Assembly: GCA_017886875.1 (NCBI GenBank)
Contig: JAGHIZ010000073.1
Span: forward strand, 56,314-120,313
Direction of reading: 5' to 3'
Source: Butyricicoccus sp.
GTDB lineage: Bacteria; Bacillota; Clostridia; Oscillospirales; Butyricicoccaceae
DNA: 64,000 nucleotides
Under the pieces are notes generated by a model. That model worked only from the letters and a program-made list of their open reading frames with translations. It was not told the DNA's origin and did no database searches. Shown in pieces: positions 47,043 to 56,654 of the stretch. A program made the translations under genes and the position numbers. How positions within the stretch are numbered: position 1 is the stretch's first letter; the number at the start of each line of letters is the position of its first letter.

Positions 47043-47556
47043 TGTTGCTTCAGGGCTTAAAACTGGCTTGGAAATCAAAATAGATAATCCTCGCTCACTG
47101 GGAAGTGATTTGGTCGCAAACGCTGTATTTGCACTTAAAAATAAAAAATTACCTTGCATTGTAATTGATATGGGTACAGTTACCACTTTTACTGTGGTTG
47201 ATAAAAAGGGTACTCTTATAGGTACAGCTATAGCATCAGGTGTAAAAAGCTCAATAGATACACTTCGGCATGTAGGTGCTCAACTTCCTGCAATACGTAT
47301 GGAAGCACCTAAAAAGGGCATATTAGGACGAAACACTGTTGACGCTATGAAATCAGGCACTATTTTTGGTGCTGCGGCTATGGTAGATGGTATGATTGAC
47401 CGTATAAGTGATGAACTAGGTGAAAAACCTTATGTTTTATTATGTGGCGGTACAGGTGAGTTTTTAGCACCATTTATAACTAGAGATGTTGTCTGTGATG
47501 CAAATGTAACGCTTAAAGGGCTTATCGCTATTTGGCACAAAAACCAAAAAGGCTAA
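46783..47556 (+). CDS. divergent type III pantothenate kinase paralogue
   Basis: 257 residues, clearly of the CoaX fold: DIGNSHVRMG (6-15), IDMGTVTTFTVV, ILGRNTVDAMKSG, CGGTG. It differs from the intact CoaX at 31665 at key places: aligned without a gap, Asp109-Arg110 becomes Asp109-Leu110 (GSDLVANA), GTA becomes GTV, and the GGAIFPG stretch becomes GTAIASG. The aspartate remains, so activity may be changed rather than lost. It is followed by an ECF transporter S-component, which points to vitamin uptake. AAGGGG precedes the ATG. Confidence 0.82.
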   Translation: MLIALDIGNSHVRMGIAYGDEIQFVASIATDERLTKEQYACQIRDVLQLYNVQINQIKGAVLCSVVPAVTTAVQKAIKLLTGIMPLNVASGLKTGLEIKIDNPRSLGSDLVANAVFALKNKKLPCIVIDMGTVTTFTVVDKKGTLIGTAIASGVKSSIDTLRHVGAQLPAIRMEAPKKGILGRNTVDAMKSGTIFGAAAMVDGMIDRISDELGEKPYVLLCGGTGEFLAPFITRDVVCDANVTLKGLIAIWHKNQKG

Positions 47557-47617
47557 TTTCCTAAATATTTTATGCACTATACTTGCAAAAATGCAAGATG
47601 GCAGCAGGAGGAAAATT

Positions 47618-48250
47618 ATGCAAAAAAAAGATTTAAGACGTATGGTACAAATTGCACTTTTAGCTGCGATTATGATGGTTATGAGCGTAACCCCGCTTGG
47701 TTACATTCCTTTACCATTTATGAAAGCAACTATTATGCATATTCCAGTTATTATTGGTGCGTGTCTATTAGGCCCTAGAGTTGGTGCTGGACTTGGTGCA
47801 TTATTTGGTCTTACAAGTGTTGTTATGGCTACAATAAACCCTAATATCACTTCATTTGTATTTACACCGTTTTATAGCTTTAATGAACAATTTCATGGCA
47901 GTATATGGAGTATAGTTGTTGCTATGCTGCCTAGAATACTTATTGGTGTTGTATCTGGTTATGTATTCATTTTAGTTAAGAAAGTTATAAAAAATGATAC
48001 TGTAAGCTTAATGTTAGCTGGTATATCAGGTGCTATGACAAATACCATTGGTGTTATGGGATTAATTTATATATTTTTCGGTGAACAATATGCAATAGCT
48101 GGCGGTAAAGACCCTCAGCTTCTTTTAGGCATTATAATAGGTATTATAGCTACTAATGGTGTTATGGAAGCAATCATTGCCGCTATATTGACAGCAGCAG
48201 TATGTAAGGCGGTTCTTACTGCTTTCAAAGGTCAATTTGCTATTAATTAA
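47618..48250 (+). CDS. ECF transporter S-component (substrate-binding membrane subunit)
   Basis: 210 residues from the ATG at 47618, which has AGGAGG 6 bases upstream; an earlier in-frame ATG (47591) lies before that site. Five or six membrane helices start with MVQIALLAAIMMVMS, followed by YIPLPFMKATIMHIPVIIGACLLGPRVGAGLGALFG. This is an S-component of an energy-coupling-factor importer; T and A subunits are not in the window and are normally shared. Adjacency to a CoaX paralogue suggests pantothenate or a related vitamin (PanT-like), which is inference. Confidence 0.85.
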   Translation: MQKKDLRRMVQIALLAAIMMVMSVTPLGYIPLPFMKATIMHIPVIIGACLLGPRVGAGLGALFGLTSVVMATINPNITSFVFTPFYSFNEQFHGSIWSIVVAMLPRILIGVVSGYVFILVKKVIKNDTVSLMLAGISGAMTNTIGVMGLIYIFFGEQYAIAGGKDPQLLLGIIIGIIATNGVMEAIIAAILTAAVCKAVLTAFKGQFAIN

Positions 48251-48263
48251 GCTTTAAATATAT

Positions 48264-48298
48264 AAACGGTCTGCTGATATTTAGCAGACCGTTTTTTA
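48264..48298 (+). terminator. terminator after the ECF S-component gene
   Basis: 12-bp stem AAACGGTCTGCT / AGCAGACCGTTT, seven-base loop, then TTTTTT. Confidence 0.9.
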
Positions 48299-48323
48299 TA
48301 TACCCAAAATGGAGGATTTTAAA

Positions 48324-49283
48324 ATGCATGAAATAGAATTTTGTGAAATAGGTAATATTAAAGTAGGTCATGCTCAAAATATAGAGGCTGCAACAGGTTG
48401 TACTGTAATTTTATGTGATAGAATAGCACCAGCAGGCGTGGAAATTCGTGGAGGTGGTCCTGCAAGCAGAGAAACTCCTCTTTTAAGTCCTGTTGCTATG
48501 GTTGAGGGTATTAATGCTCTTGTGCTTTCTGGTGGCTCGGCTTTTGGTCTTGATGCAGCGGGAGGCGTTATGAAATATTTAGAGGAACATAATATCGGTT
48601 TTGATGTAGGTGTGACTAAAGTCCCTCTTGTATGTCAATCATGTTTATTTGATTTACCAGTCGGAAGATATGATATACGCCCTAATGCTGATATGGCATA
48701 TAAAGCATGTGAAAATGCAAGCACAGACAAGGTGGAAAATGGCTGCGTAGGTGCGGGAACAGGCTGTACAGTGGGCAAATTTGCAGGCAGAGAATTTGCT
48801 ATGAAAGGCGGTTTAGGCACATTTGCTGTACAAATTGGTGAGCTTAAAGTGGGTGCTATTGTCGCTGTAAATGCTCTTGGAGATATTTTTGATATTGATA
48901 CAGGCAAACAAATCGCTGGTATGTTAAATGAAAATAAAGATGGTCTACGCTCAACCGAACAGGCTATGTATAATAATATAGCACCTATAAAAAATATGTT
49001 TGTAAGTAATACAACAATAGGTGCTATTGTTACAAATGCAAAATTTGACAAGGCTCAAATGAATAAAATAGCTGCTATGGCTCATAATGGCTTTGCAAGA
49101 ACTATTCGCCCTGTACATACAACGGCTGATGGTGACTCTATTTATGCTCTATCAGTAGGCGATATACCAGCAGATATAAATGCTGTTGGAACGCTTGCAG
49201 CTTATGTTATGGGGCGTGCTGTTGTAAATGGGGTTAAAAGTGCACAAAAAGCATATGGTTATTTAAGTGCAAATGATATATAA
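48324..49283 (+). CDS. P1-family self-processing peptidase (DmpA-like, S58)
   Basis: 319 residues from ATG at 48324 (GGAGG 8 bases upstream; an ATG five codons earlier lies over that site). The fold is of the Ntn-hydrolase-like DmpA group. The conserved NTTIGAIVTNA stretch places the expected self-cleavage at Asn229-Thr230, freeing Thr230 as nucleophile. GGGPASRET and VLSGGSAFGLDAA are further family marks. Members are aminopeptidases or beta-peptidases; the substrate is unknown. It is monocistronic. Confidence 0.87.
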   Translation: MHEIEFCEIGNIKVGHAQNIEAATGCTVILCDRIAPAGVEIRGGGPASRETPLLSPVAMVEGINALVLSGGSAFGLDAAGGVMKYLEEHNIGFDVGVTKVPLVCQSCLFDLPVGRYDIRPNADMAYKACENASTDKVENGCVGAGTGCTVGKFAGREFAMKGGLGTFAVQIGELKVGAIVAVNALGDIFDIDTGKQIAGMLNENKDGLRSTEQAMYNNIAPIKNMFVSNTTIGAIVTNAKFDKAQMNKIAAMAHNGFARTIRPVHTTADGDSIYALSVGDIPADINAVGTLAAYVMGRAVVNGVKSAQKAYGYLSANDI

Positions 49284-49378
49284 AATGATAATATATATCA
49301 AAAATAATAGTAAAAAGTAATTTTAAATATTTAAAAATAATGTTATAATATCCTATATAAATTATTTTGGGGGATAAT

Positions 49379-50629
49379 ATGAAAAAAAACATAATATCTA
49401 TTTCATTGATGATTTTTATAGCATTGGGTATTGGTGCAACATTTGTTATAGGTAATAAAAAAACTCCTAATACCCCTAGTGATAATAAAATATCTAATGC
49501 TTCTAGCTCTACAATTAATAATGAAATTGAAGAGATAAATGAGGATATAACAGCTACACTTGCTGTTTGTGGTGATATTATGAGCCATATGCCTCAAACC
49601 AATGACGCATGGAGTATCTCCCAAAATAAATATGACTATTCCACTATGATTTCTGGTGCTACTGAATGGGTTTCCAAAGCTGATTATGCAGTTGCAAACC
49701 TAGAAACCACTTTTGCAGGTGGTCCAGATTATTCAGGTTATCCCGCTTTTAATACTCCTGATGAGCTTGCAGATGCACTAAAGCAGGCTGGATTTGATAT
49801 GTTATTAACATCTAATAATCATTCTATGGATAGGGGTTATGATGGATTAGTACGTACACTTGATGTACTTGATGAACGTGGTATAGCTCATGTTGGCACA
49901 TATCGCACTCAAGAGGAAAGAGATAAAAATAGTGGCGTTTTTGTTGCTGATGTGGGCGGCATATCAGTGGCTTTCTTGGGCTACACATATGGTACAAATG
50001 GTATACCTGTAGCTGATGATAAAATGTTCTCAATAAACATATTTAATACAGATTATATGACTAATATGTCCAATCTTGATAGAGAGAAATTGTTAAAAGA
50101 TTTGAATTATGCTCAAAGTCTTAATACTGACCTTGTTGCTATTATGATACACTGGGGCACTGAATACCAAATACAGCAAAATAACTATCAAAAAGAAATA
50201 GCTCAGTTTTTATTTGATAATGGTGCAGATATTATCTTGGGTGGACACCCTCATGTATTACAGCCAATGAAACTCTATATAAAAAATGAGCAAAATGGTG
50301 AACAAACTCAAGGCTTTATTTGCTATTCACTTGGCAATTTTATCTCAAGTCAAAAAGATAGATACACTGATACAACTGTAGTTTTAAATCTTCAACTTGA
50401 AAAAGATGGTGAAACAGGTAAAGCACAGGTCAAAAGTTATAATTATGTGCCTATGCTTATGCTAAATCGTGGTTCTGGTGCAGATGTAAGATTTGAACTA
50501 TTAGATGTATATAAAACACTATCGCAAAATTTGGACGATACTCAGCTTAATAATAAATTAAATCAAGCGATAACAGATTGTCACAATATTTTAGGAGAAA
50601 ATGAGGATATAAACAAAATAGCAGCTTAA
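49379..50629 (+). CDS. CapA-family metallophosphatase-like membrane-anchored protein
   Basis: 416 residues from the ATG at 49379 with GGGGGA upstream. One N-terminal membrane anchor (IISISLMIFIALGIGATFVI), a Ser/Asn linker, then the CapA fold: AVCGDIMSH, NLETTFAG, SNNHSMDRGYDGL, MIHWGTEYQ and GGHPHVLQPM carry the metal-binding Asp/Asn/His residues. CapA proteins act in poly-gamma-glutamate synthesis or release, but capBC are not nearby, so a different surface role is possible. TATAAT at 49344-49349 is a possible -10 box. Confidence 0.87.
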   Translation: MKKNIISISLMIFIALGIGATFVIGNKKTPNTPSDNKISNASSSTINNEIEEINEDITATLAVCGDIMSHMPQTNDAWSISQNKYDYSTMISGATEWVSKADYAVANLETTFAGGPDYSGYPAFNTPDELADALKQAGFDMLLTSNNHSMDRGYDGLVRTLDVLDERGIAHVGTYRTQEERDKNSGVFVADVGGISVAFLGYTYGTNGIPVADDKMFSINIFNTDYMTNMSNLDREKLLKDLNYAQSLNTDLVAIMIHWGTEYQIQQNNYQKEIAQFLFDNGADIILGGHPHVLQPMKLYIKNEQNGEQTQGFICYSLGNFISSQKDRYTDTTVVLNLQLEKDGETGKAQVKSYNYVPMLMLNRGSGADVRFELLDVYKTLSQNLDDTQLNNKLNQAITDCHNILGENEDINKIAA

Positions 50630-50669
50630 ATTTATGTCCATTGTCTTTTAAATTATTAGGAGAGGTAAA

Positions 50670-52763
50670 ATGAATGATATTTCTATATTTGAGAATATAA
50701 AACTCGGAAAATTCAAAATAATAATAAATAGTGATAAGTCTATTTTACCACAGCTCTATTTAGATGATGTTTTAAAAGCTTTATTTGATGCACAAAATAT
50801 AAATTCCCCTGAAACCTTGTATGAGCATTGGAAAAGCCATATAAAACAAGATTATCTAAAATATATTGATGATATATTTACAAGAGAAAATGTAGATAAG
50901 CTTGTAGAAGTAGAGTATCCTTGGAAAAATAAAGAGGATAACTGGTTATATATAAGAATTAATGGTAAAATTATCAATAATAGCTCATGTATTGAGATAC
51001 GAGGCTATCAGCAGGACATAACAAGCTTATATACATCGGCTGATATAGATGAAAAACTTTATAATATAAGAGACCCTTATAAATATAAAAAATATTGTAG
51101 TTTCTATTGTGATGTTTATGATGAAATCTATGAAATAAATTTAGAAAATAATTATTTACAAACAATATTCTTTAGAAAAAGAGTTAACAAAACAGTAGAA
51201 GAAAATGGCGATATTTTCAAACTTATACAAACTCATGTACACCCAGATGATAGACATGTATTATCTGACATGCTCAAGGAAGAAAATATAGCTAAAATGC
51301 GTTTAGAAAAAACTGCAAAATATATAGAATTTAGAAGCAAAAAACAATCTGGTGGATATGAATGGATTAAAATGAATTGTATACTGGTTAATCTTAATGG
51401 TAGAGAAAATATTTTGCTTTATGGTTATAGTATACAAGAACAAAAACAACGTCAAGCTGAAAAAAAAGAAAAAGAAGCTATTATTTCTGCAATAGTTGCA
51501 GACCATACTGCGGTACTTGATGTAGACCTAAACACAGGTAAAATAAACCCTTTAAAATATACTGTTGGCGATTATACAAGCTCTTGTAATTTAGAACAAA
51601 TGATTTATAACCTTGTAGAGGTTTATGCACAAGAAACAGACGAGGATAAAATAAAAGAATTCTTATCGATTGATAACCTTAGAAAAATAGCTCTTGATGA
51701 TAGCAAAGGTTCTTGTGATATCCAGCTTAAAAATGAAACATTCGGTTATGGTTGGCTTAGAATATCCGCTATAGGCAGTAAGGAACTCAAAAATAGAGTA
51801 TTTCTAATGATTAAAAATATCAGCGGAGATTATATGCTTGAAATCCTTATGAATGAATATGTATCTAAAAACTGTGAAGACCTTTACTATATAAATTGTA
51901 ATACAAATGGTTTTATAAGATTTTCAGGTAAAAGCATAAAAGAAGATAATTTATCAAAACAAGGTTTTGATTACATAGCTGATATGCAAAAATATGTTGA
52001 TAGATTTGTTGTAGAAGATGACCAAGCTATAGTAAGACAAAAAATGTTGCCAATATATGTGCTTGAAGATTTGGAAACTAATGGATTTTGCAATTTGTCT
52101 TATGGAATAATAGACTCTAACGGTGATTATAAACGTAAATTCGTTCAGTTTCAATACTACGATAAAGAAAAAAATATAATTTTACTTATGCGTTCAGATA
52201 TAACTGCAAGCTATATGCTTAGCATTGAAGAAGAACGCAAAATTAGAAAAGATGCAGTTACAGACTATCTAACAGGCATTTATAACAGATTTGGATTGGA
52301 AAAACAAGTTGATATTGCTTTAACTATGCTAGAAGATAGTATTTCAGCATTTATTTTACTTGATTTGGATAACTTCAAAAATGTTAATGATTTACTTGGA
52401 CATATAGCAGGTGATAAGGCTCTTAAAAAAGTAGCAAATATTTTAAAACAAAACTTTAGAACTAGCGATTTAGTCGGTCGTTTAGGTGGCGATGAGTTTG
52501 TTATATTTATGAAAAATATTAAAGACGAAAAAATTATTCCTAATTTCATGAAACGATTGCTTAAAAGCCTAAATCTTAAGTTTACTGATAATGTAACTAC
52601 AGTTGAAATAGCTGCTTCTATAGGTGTATCTTTATTTCCTAGAGATGGAAAAACATTTGATGAACTATATAAAAATGCTGATAAAGCACTATATTCAGTT
52701 AAAAATAATGCTAAAAATGGCTGTAGTATTTATGGTCAAAATATTATTTATAACTATCATTGA
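50670..52763 (+). CDS. diguanylate cyclase with N-terminal PAS-like sensors
   Basis: 697 residues, no membrane segment. Three PAS-like parts (about 20-120, 150-270 and 390-520) end in the C-terminal GGDEF domain (about 535-690). The active site RLGGDEF is intact, with GGDEF at 606-610. The inhibitory I-site RTSD is at 597-600, exactly five residues before it. So it should make cyclic di-GMP and be product-inhibited. No EAL or PilZ partner is near. A hybrid histidine kinase follows after 40 bases, probably in one unit. Confidence 0.9.
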   Translation: MNDISIFENIKLGKFKIIINSDKSILPQLYLDDVLKALFDAQNINSPETLYEHWKSHIKQDYLKYIDDIFTRENVDKLVEVEYPWKNKEDNWLYIRINGKIINNSSCIEIRGYQQDITSLYTSADIDEKLYNIRDPYKYKKYCSFYCDVYDEIYEINLENNYLQTIFFRKRVNKTVEENGDIFKLIQTHVHPDDRHVLSDMLKEENIAKMRLEKTAKYIEFRSKKQSGGYEWIKMNCILVNLNGRENILLYGYSIQEQKQRQAEKKEKEAIISAIVADHTAVLDVDLNTGKINPLKYTVGDYTSSCNLEQMIYNLVEVYAQETDEDKIKEFLSIDNLRKIALDDSKGSCDIQLKNETFGYGWLRISAIGSKELKNRVFLMIKNISGDYMLEILMNEYVSKNCEDLYYINCNTNGFIRFSGKSIKEDNLSKQGFDYIADMQKYVDRFVVEDDQAIVRQKMLPIYVLEDLETNGFCNLSYGIIDSNGDYKRKFVQFQYYDKEKNIILLMRSDITASYMLSIEEERKIRKDAVTDYLTGIYNRFGLEKQVDIALTMLEDSISAFILLDLDNFKNVNDLLGHIAGDKALKKVANILKQNFRTSDLVGRLGGDEFVIFMKNIKDEKIIPNFMKRLLKSLNLKFTDNVTTVEIAASIGVSLFPRDGKTFDELYKNADKALYSVKNNAKNGCSIYGQNIIYNYH

Positions 52764-52803
52764 TAAAATTTGAAATTTCATGGGATAAGGAAGTGTAAAA
52801 TCT

Positions 52804-55311
52804 GTGAAATATCAAACGCAAGATTTGAAAAGTATAAAACATAAAAAAGTGCCTATATGGCTTAAAATATCCGCAATTTTGATTTTTTCTGCTCTTATCA
52901 TATGGAGTGTAGTATTAGTAAGAAATAAAATGCTTAAAAATGCTAATGATATGGGTATGTATCTTGCTCAAAGCTACGCTTGGGAGGAAGAAAATAAAAT
53001 TGAAACATATTCTATGTTATTATCTATATGCTCAGGATATACTAATGATAAAATAGATGCACATGCTTCAGATGATGAGATATCATTTTTACTTAAAGAT
53101 TATTCGGAAAAAGTCGGAGTAATTCTTGAAAGTTCTATAATAGACCCTTATGCTGTAATAAATGATAAAATAGTAGCGGCTAACCCTTGGGAAGGCGATG
53201 AGGACTATGATTACCAATCAACCGAATGGTATCAAAAAGCTCTTAGTGGCAATGGTGAAGTTATATATACTAATGTATATAAAGATGCTATAACAGGGAA
53301 AAATATGGTCACTTTGGCTGTTAAGCTACATGGTGAAAACAATGTATTAGCTTTTGATATGATTATTGATAATTTTAAAGCACATGAAAACTCTGTAATT
53401 ATATCAGAAAAATTCTGTTATATGTTATATGGTGCAGATGATAAAATTATTTATTCAACTGGTTATTCAAGTTCTCATACTGAAAGTCAACAACAATTTG
53501 CAAATGATATAGTTGAACAAATACGTTCTGGACAAATGATTTCACATGATGCAACTGTTATTGACCCTGATGGCTTTAGCCGTGCGGTTTACTATTATGA
53601 AATGAGCAATGGTTGGTTAGCAGTTATAACAATTCCTGTTGCACAAATTTTACAAGATGGCTGGAATGATGTAATTGTAGGTCTTGCGATGCTTTGCGTT
53701 TTAATAATAGGTGGCATAATTATATTTATGCTTAAAAGCTATTTAGTAAACCAAAATGTTAAATACACCATTGATACACTTAAACTACTTGGCGACTCAT
53801 ATTATGAAATATATCGTGTCAACTATATAACAGGTATTTACAAAGCTATAAAAGTACCTGATGATATAAAAAATCAAGATGCCGAAGATTATTCACAGCT
53901 TGTAGATGTAATTAAATCTAAAATAGAAGAAGATTATGCTTCTCAGTTTAAAAATGATTTTAGTATTGAAAATATAAGAGAGCTTATATCAAATGGCGTA
54001 TTTGAATTTCAAAGACAATATAAACGCAAATTTGATGATAAGTATAAGTGGATAAGTGCACAGGTTATTTATAAAAGCGATATTCAAAAAAATCAAGTGG
54101 TTATCTGTTTTAAAAATATTGATGACCAAAAGAAATATGAGCTAAATCAAAATGTACTTTTAAAAAATGCATTAGATGCAGCTCAAAATAATATAAAACA
54201 GAAAACTACATTCTTTAGCGCAATTTCTCATGATATGAGAACCCCTTTAAGTGCTATAATTGGTTTATCTAAGCTCGCTCATGCTAAAAAAGATGATAGG
54301 GAAAAGGTCGATGAATATGTATGTAAAATACAATCGGCTGGTGAACAAATGCTGTCATTTGTTAATAATGTGCTTGAGCTATCCCGCATAGAGTCAACCA
54401 AAAATTCTATAAACTATACACCAATAGATATAAATAAATCTATTAGTAATTCACTTCAAATCTTAAAAAGCAAAATAAATGATAAAACTATAAACTTTAT
54501 ATCAGATATAGTTCACCCTTATGTATATGGTGATGCGATTAAATTAGCTCAAATATTAAATAATTTGGTTAATAACGCAATTAAATATACCAATCCTAAC
54601 GATACTATAACTGTATCATTAAAAGAAACCAATGGTGAAGATGGTTTTGGCAAATATATTATTTGTGTTGAAGATACTGGTGTTGGTATGAGTGAAGAAA
54701 CCAAGAAAAATGCATTTGAATTATGCAATAGACAAAACAGCTTGGAAAAAGGTTTAGGATTGCCTATAGTTAAAATGCTAGTACATCAAATGAATGGTGA
54801 AATATATCTTGAAAGCGAGCTTTCAAAGGGTAGTAAATTTACAGTTGTTTTGCCAATGCAGATAACAGATAAATTTGAAATTGAAAAACGACAGGCTGAT
54901 AATAATGAAAAATTAGATAAACTTAGAAATAAATATATTCTTTTGGCTGAAGACAATCAACTAGATGCAGAATATATTATAAAATACCTTGAGTCTTTGG
55001 GTACTAATGTATTACATGTTAAAAATGGTCGTGAAGCTGTAAATCTTTACACAAAAAAATATCAGCAGATAAGTATTATACTTATGGACCTTAAAATGCC
55101 AGTTTTAGATGGCTTTTCTGCTTGCTTGGAAATCAGAGAATTACCTTTTGATAATGCTAAAAATGTGCCTATTATTGCAGTAACTGCTCATATATCAGAT
55201 GATGATATAACTCATATGTCTGCAAGCGGTATAAGTACATATGTTAACAAGCCTATCAACTGTAATCAGTTAGAGCAGGTAATATTAGATTATATGAATA
55301 GAAATATATAA
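52804..55311 (+). CDS. membrane-bound hybrid histidine kinase
   Basis: 835 residues starting at GTG (AAGGAAG upstream). Two membrane helices (about 20-38 and 295-315) enclose a dCache-like extracellular sensor. A PAS-like linker follows, then HisKA with the phospho-acceptor His476 (AISHDMRTPLSAIIG), the ATPase motifs NAIKYTN, EDTGVGM and GLGLPIVK, and a C-terminal receiver with phospho-Asp762 (IILMDLKMPV) and a conserved Lys (VNKPI). No DNA-binding regulator is encoded beside it, so the downstream partner is unknown. The PAS-like linker resembles those of the cyclase just before it. Confidence 0.9.
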   Translation: MKYQTQDLKSIKHKKVPIWLKISAILIFSALIIWSVVLVRNKMLKNANDMGMYLAQSYAWEEENKIETYSMLLSICSGYTNDKIDAHASDDEISFLLKDYSEKVGVILESSIIDPYAVINDKIVAANPWEGDEDYDYQSTEWYQKALSGNGEVIYTNVYKDAITGKNMVTLAVKLHGENNVLAFDMIIDNFKAHENSVIISEKFCYMLYGADDKIIYSTGYSSSHTESQQQFANDIVEQIRSGQMISHDATVIDPDGFSRAVYYYEMSNGWLAVITIPVAQILQDGWNDVIVGLAMLCVLIIGGIIIFMLKSYLVNQNVKYTIDTLKLLGDSYYEIYRVNYITGIYKAIKVPDDIKNQDAEDYSQLVDVIKSKIEEDYASQFKNDFSIENIRELISNGVFEFQRQYKRKFDDKYKWISAQVIYKSDIQKNQVVICFKNIDDQKKYELNQNVLLKNALDAAQNNIKQKTTFFSAISHDMRTPLSAIIGLSKLAHAKKDDREKVDEYVCKIQSAGEQMLSFVNNVLELSRIESTKNSINYTPIDINKSISNSLQILKSKINDKTINFISDIVHPYVYGDAIKLAQILNNLVNNAIKYTNPNDTITVSLKETNGEDGFGKYIICVEDTGVGMSEETKKNAFELCNRQNSLEKGLGLPIVKMLVHQMNGEIYLESELSKGSKFTVVLPMQITDKFEIEKRQADNNEKLDKLRNKYILLAEDNQLDAEYIIKYLESLGTNVLHVKNGREAVNLYTKKYQQISIILMDLKMPVLDGFSACLEIRELPFDNAKNVPIIAVTAHISDDDITHMSASGISTYVNKPINCNQLEQVILDYMNRNI

Positions 55312-55317
55312 AAAAAT

Positions 55318-55352
55318 AAAGCTGTGGTGAATTGTTATCACCACAGCTTTTA
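55318..55352. terminator. bidirectional terminator, histidine kinase / ilvE
   Basis: 13-bp stem AAAGCTGTGGTGA / TCACCACAGCTTT with a seven-base loop, A-rich on the left and T-rich on the right, between convergent genes. Confidence 0.9.
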
Positions 55353-55357
55353 TAATT

Positions 55358-56428
55358 TTAGTCACATACTTTTGTTGTCCAGCCCATATCGTCTGGTATC
55401 TTGCCCCATTGTATACCTGTAAGAGTGTCATACAGTTTTTGTGTAAGCTCGCCAATTTTACCATCATTTATATACGCTACTTCATCTTCATATCTTAGCT
55501 CGCCAACAGGGGAGATAACAGCCGCTGTACCTGTGCCGAATACCTCTTCAAGTTTACCTTCCTTAGAAGCCTCCATTACCTTAGCAATAGGTAGACGCTC
55601 CTCAGATACTTCATAACCCCATTTTTTGATAAGCTCAATACAGCTCATTCTGGTTACACCTGGAAGCACTGTACCAACACATGGTGCAGTATATACAGTA
55701 CCATCAATCTTAAAGAAACAGTTCATAGAACCTACTTCTTCTACATATTTATGCTCTACACCATCAAGCCATAGTGTCTGCTCATAGCCCAAATCATGTG
55801 CCTTTACCTGTGATACTAAAGATGCCGCATAGTTACCACCGCATTTAGTAAAGCCTGTACCACCAGGACAAGCTCTGGTATATTCATCTTCTACGAAAAT
55901 CTTTACAGGATTTATACCAGTAGAATAGTATGCACCTACTGGAGAACAAATGATAATAAATTTATGATGCTTTGATGTACGTACGCCTAAGTGTGGTTCA
56001 GTTGCGATAACAAATGGTCTAATATATAAGCTAGTACCCTCCTTATGTGGTACCCAATCTTTATCAGTTTCAACAAGTGCTTTTACAGCCTGAACAAAAT
56101 CTTCCACTGAAAGCGATGGTAAGCACATACGCTTATTGGTATTTATCATTCTTTCTGCGTTTTTCTCAGGTCTAAATAACTGTATAGAGTTATCAGGCAA
56201 ACGATAAGCCTTTAGGCCCTCAAAGGACTCCATTGCATAATGAAATACCATTGCAGCAGGGTCTAATGTGAGTGGCTGATATGGTACAATTCTAGCATCA
56301 TGCCAGCCAGTACCTTCAGTATGTTCAATTATAAACATATGGTCGGTGTAGTGGATACCAAAACCAAGATTATTTTCATCTGGTTTTGCTTTCTTTTTTG
56401 TTGTAAGTTCATACTTAATGTTTAACAT
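55358..56428 (-). CDS. ilvE: branched-chain amino acid aminotransferase
   Basis: 356 residues, type II BCAT of fold-type IV PLP enzymes. It performs the last step of Leu, Ile and Val synthesis and the first of their breakdown. Family stretches: YAMESFEGLKAYR, FRPEKNAERM, TKCGGNYAASLVSQVKA, LWLDGVEHKYVEEVGSMN and GTGTAAVISPVGE. It is a lone gene with AAAGGGA before the ATG. Other ilv/leu genes are not in the window. Confidence 0.94.
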   Translation of the reverse strand: MLNIKYELTTKKKAKPDENNLGFGIHYTDHMFIIEHTEGTGWHDARIVPYQPLTLDPAAMVFHYAMESFEGLKAYRLPDNSIQLFRPEKNAERMINTNKRMCLPSLSVEDFVQAVKALVETDKDWVPHKEGTSLYIRPFVIATEPHLGVRTSKHHKFIIICSPVGAYYSTGINPVKIFVEDEYTRACPGGTGFTKCGGNYAASLVSQVKAHDLGYEQTLWLDGVEHKYVEEVGSMNCFFKIDGTVYTAPCVGTVLPGVTRMSCIELIKKWGYEVSEERLPIAKVMEASKEGKLEEVFGTGTAAVISPVGELRYEDEVAYINDGKIGELTQKLYDTLTGIQWGKIPDDMGWTTKVCD

Positions 56429-56654
56429 AGATAAATCCCTTTCTCCCGAATATTATTTAAATTACTTTTATTTTAGCCCTCACTTAAATCTTTTTCAAGT
56501 ATTTTTATACATTATTATTTATTTTTTTTAGTTTTTTCACTATATCTTTCTTTCTCTCAAGGAAATTTTATTAGAATGTCCATAACTTTGCCTTTTTTTT
56601 GCTTATATGTTATACTTGTTATATATAAAATTTGCTTTTTTAAGGAGAACTTTT

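Noticed and set aside
47572..47778. A 68-codon ORF starting just before the ECF S-component gene
   Set aside because: It is in another frame of the transporter gene, and the AGGAGG site serves the ATG at 47618.
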